Assembly: GCA_041477005.1 (NCBI GenBank)
Contig: JBGOUJ010000358.1
Coordinates: 1-8,120 of the forward strand
DNA length: 8,120 nt
Direction of reading: 5' to 3'
DNA from: JBGOUJ01 sp041477005
GTDB taxonomy: Bacteria; Acidobacteriota; Terriglobia; Bryobacterales; JACQDG01
A model generated the notes under the pieces. It made no database searches. It had not been told where the DNA came from and saw only the letters and a list, made by a program, of their open reading frames with translations. A program made the translations under genes and the position numbers. This document shows, piece after piece, positions 6,928-8,120 of the stretch; the stretch's first letter is position 1, and the number at the start of each line of letters is the position of its first letter.

Positions 6928-7593
6928 TCAGCCTTTTTTGATCTTGACCGGAGCTTCCAGACGGAAAGCCAGCAGGCTCTCGGCCGGCAGGACCACGTCC
7001 TGCTTGCCGGTGGCATAAGCGCCCGCAGCGCCGGCGCCCGCGCCAGCGCCAGCTCCGATGAGCGCGCCGGCGCCGCCGCCGGCAAGTCCCCCGATCAAGG
7101 CGCCGGTACCCGAGCCGCCGCCGATCAGCGCCAGATTGCGCTTCTTGTGGGACCGGGTCGAGCGGCTGATGGTGCTTGTCTCCAGCGGATAGTTATGTCC
7201 TTGCCACTCCAGCGTGTCCAGCGTGATGGAAAGCCGGGCCGGCGTCTTCAAGTGGCCTGCGGCGACCACGCTGTTGATGTGACCTCGGAGCATCGTGCCC
7301 TTGGGCAGCACAACCTTATCGCCCATCACCACCGGAGCATGGAGTGTGGCCTCGAATTTGTCTCCGGGGCTCGACTGCGCCGATCCCACCGACTGGTCCA
7401 GCCGAACTTGCAGCTCGGTTCCGGCAGGCAGCTCGACCTCCGAAGCAACCGCCGACCGCAGTTTCTCACCAAGAGACGTCTCGGGCGTGGTGGCGTTAGC
7501 TTCGGCTGTTTCCGGAGCCTTGCTGCTGCAGCCTGCCATATACAGCAGGCTCGCCATTACAGGAAGACAAAGCCAAACTCTATGACTGCTCAT
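6928..7593 (-). CDS. Lipoprotein with LPxGT-type motifs and a glycine zipper
   Basis: A 221-residue protein. Residues 1-21 form a lipoprotein signal ending MAG before C22, with Ser-Ser at +2/+3. A flexible Ala/Thr/Glu-rich linker follows to about residue 50. Two beta-type motifs come next: ELPAGTELQVRLDQSV (54-69) and VVLPKGTMLRGHIN (94-107). A basic patch (SRSTRSHKKR, 143-152) leads into a glycine/alanine-rich segment (157-192) with GxxxG spacing that looks like a membrane-spanning glycine zipper. The C-terminus has a third related motif (DVVLPAESLLAFRLEAPV, 199-216) and a basic tail (KIKKG). Glycine zippers occur in outer-membrane lipoproteins, and I infer an envelope location and structural role. 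No enzymatic function is visible. A G-rich stretch (AGGGGG) about 10 bases before the ATG could be its ribosome binding site. Confidence 0.8.
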   Translation of the reverse strand: MSSHRVWLCLPVMASLLYMAGCSSKAPETAEANATTPETSLGEKLRSAVASEVELPAGTELQVRLDQSVGSAQSSPGDKFEATLHAPVVMGDKVVLPKGTMLRGHINSVVAAGHLKTPARLSITLDTLEWQGHNYPLETSTISRSTRSHKKRNLALIGGGSGTGALIGGLAGGGAGALIGAGAGAGAGAAGAYATGKQDVVLPAESLLAFRLEAPVKIKKG

Positions 7594-7676
7594 TGTCTCG
7601 ACCCCCTACGGCTCTGAGAGCAATCGGCACACCACCACCCTAAGCCATTCAAAATTAGGTACTTACAGGAGGACGG

Positions 7677-7735
7677 CGGACCCTGCGGACTGGTAAAAGG
7701 TACCCGGGGGCAGTAATTTTTTTCCGCCGCCTGGG
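7677..7735. repeat. GGTACC/poly-T element between genes, possible dispersed repeat
   Basis: The stretch AAAAGGTACCCGGGGGCAGT followed by a T7 run and CCGCCGCC stands out from the surrounding DNA. GGCGGA (7675-7680) can pair with TCCGCC just after the T-run, enclosing the element. GGTACC plus a poly-T run recalls short REP/RAYT-associated repeats, but no transposase is nearby and there is only one copy here, so the call is tentative. Confidence 0.25.
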
Positions 7736-7785
7736 GCAGCCTCAGTCGCAGCAGGCCTTCCGGCCCTCATTCCGTCCGTGTGCCA

Positions 7786-7812
7786 GTGAATTGCTTGCCG
7801 GCGGTAATTCAC
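7786..7812 (-). terminator. Inverted repeat at the end of the homoserine dehydrogenase gene
   Basis: GTGAATT (7786-7792) and AATTCAC (7806-7812) are perfect 7-bp inverted arms around a 13-base loop; the right arm includes the hom stop codon. There is no T-run on the minus strand after it, so a terminator role is uncertain. Confidence 0.3.
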
Positions 7813-8120
7813 CCCAGCGGAGGCTCCATCGGCAGGGCCAAGGGCGGCTCGAGCAGGAAATCGAGGCCGTTCATCTTCTCGATGGCCTCGCGAACCGCGC
7901 TCTCCGGGGTCGGCTCCAGGGTGATCACAAACGGTAGGTCTTGCTTGTTGGGGCACGGCTCTTGCAGCACCGCCTCCAAGCTGATGTGCGCCGAGGACAG
8001 AATGGCGGCGAGCGCGGCGATGATGCCGGGGCGATCGATCACGCGGAAACGCAGGTAATAGGGCCGCACCTGGTGGCTGATCGGGATCGGGGCGTACTGC
8101 CGCAGCCGGTCGTGGGCGAA
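7809..8120 (-). CDS. hom: Homoserine dehydrogenase, C-terminal part (ACT domain), 5' partial
   Basis: The frame is open to the right edge and gives 103 residues of the C-terminus. It starts FAHDRLRQYAPIPISHQ and continues with VRPYYLRFRVIDRPGIIAAL, the classical opening of the ACT domain that follows the catalytic part of homoserine dehydrogenase. ILSSAHISLEAVLQ and LPFVITLEPT follow, then an AIEKMNGLDFL helix and a PLALPMEPPLG end. The enzyme reduces aspartate semialdehyde to homoserine in threonine, methionine and isoleucine synthesis, in the cytoplasm; the ACT domain is the usual site of threonine feedback control. The catalytic and NAD(P)-binding domains lie outside the window. A GTG at 8069 is internal, not the start. 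The call is firm because the domain, the conserved PYYLR-DRPG and LPFVI motifs and the ending all agree. Confidence 0.92.
   Translation of the reverse strand, partial: FAHDRLRQYAPIPISHQVRPYYLRFRVIDRPGIIAALAAILSSAHISLEAVLQEPCPNKQDLPFVITLEPTPESAVREAIEKMNGLDFLLEPPLALPMEPPLG

Noticed and set aside
5701..7617. 638-codon open frame on the plus strand
   Set aside because: It lies antisense to the enolase-family and lipoprotein genes, both of which have clear family motifs, signals and ribosome binding sites. Its Arg/His/Val/Asp-rich composition is typical of an antisense shadow in GC-rich DNA.
7663..7956. 97-codon minus-strand ORF
   Set aside because: It overlaps the homoserine dehydrogenase C-terminus in another frame and runs into repeat-like DNA.

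Overview
The window is GC-rich, with no rRNA, tRNA, CRISPR array, integrase or transposase gene visible. It reads as ordinary chromosomal DNA from a soil-type bacterium. Several features fit Acidobacteriota of the Solibacter/Bryobacter type: a Tat-exported enolase-superfamily enzyme, a glycine-zipper lipoprotein of the kind common in that phylum, a DUF4331 protein next to a TPR protein, and short dispersed repeats between genes. That placement is inference; no phylogenetic marker is complete here.

Layout from left to right. (1) Positions 3-1934, plus strand: the 3' part of a large protein whose C-terminal half looks like a PHP/CehA-McbA-type metallohydrolase. A possible 53-codon ORF overlaps its stop codon in a GTGA arrangement. 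(2) Positions 2093-2483: a gene-free stretch holding a REP-like inverted doublet. (3) Positions 2484-4079, plus: a secreted DUF4331 protein, followed by a strong GC-rich hairpin. (4) Positions 4265-5518, plus: a secreted TPR protein, preceded by a single inverted copy of the same REP-like element. (5) Positions 5519-5634: a short convergent intergenic region with a degenerate heptamer repeat. (6) Positions 5635-6873, minus: a Tat-signal enolase-superfamily enzyme with GalD-type catalytic residues. (7) Positions 6928-7593, minus: a lipoprotein with LPxGT-type motifs and a glycine zipper. (8) Positions 7594-7808: an intergenic region with a GGTACC/poly-T element. (9) Positions 7809-8120, minus: the C-terminal ACT domain of homoserine dehydrogenase, running off the right edge.

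The genes do not form one pathway. The DUF4331 and TPR genes are the only pair with a likely shared role, both being exported and on the same strand; their joint function is unknown. The enolase-family gene, the lipoprotein and hom share a strand but have unrelated predicted jobs. I found no convincing new defence, mobile or biosynthetic system. The most unusual material is the set of intergenic repeats and the metallohydrolase-like protein.
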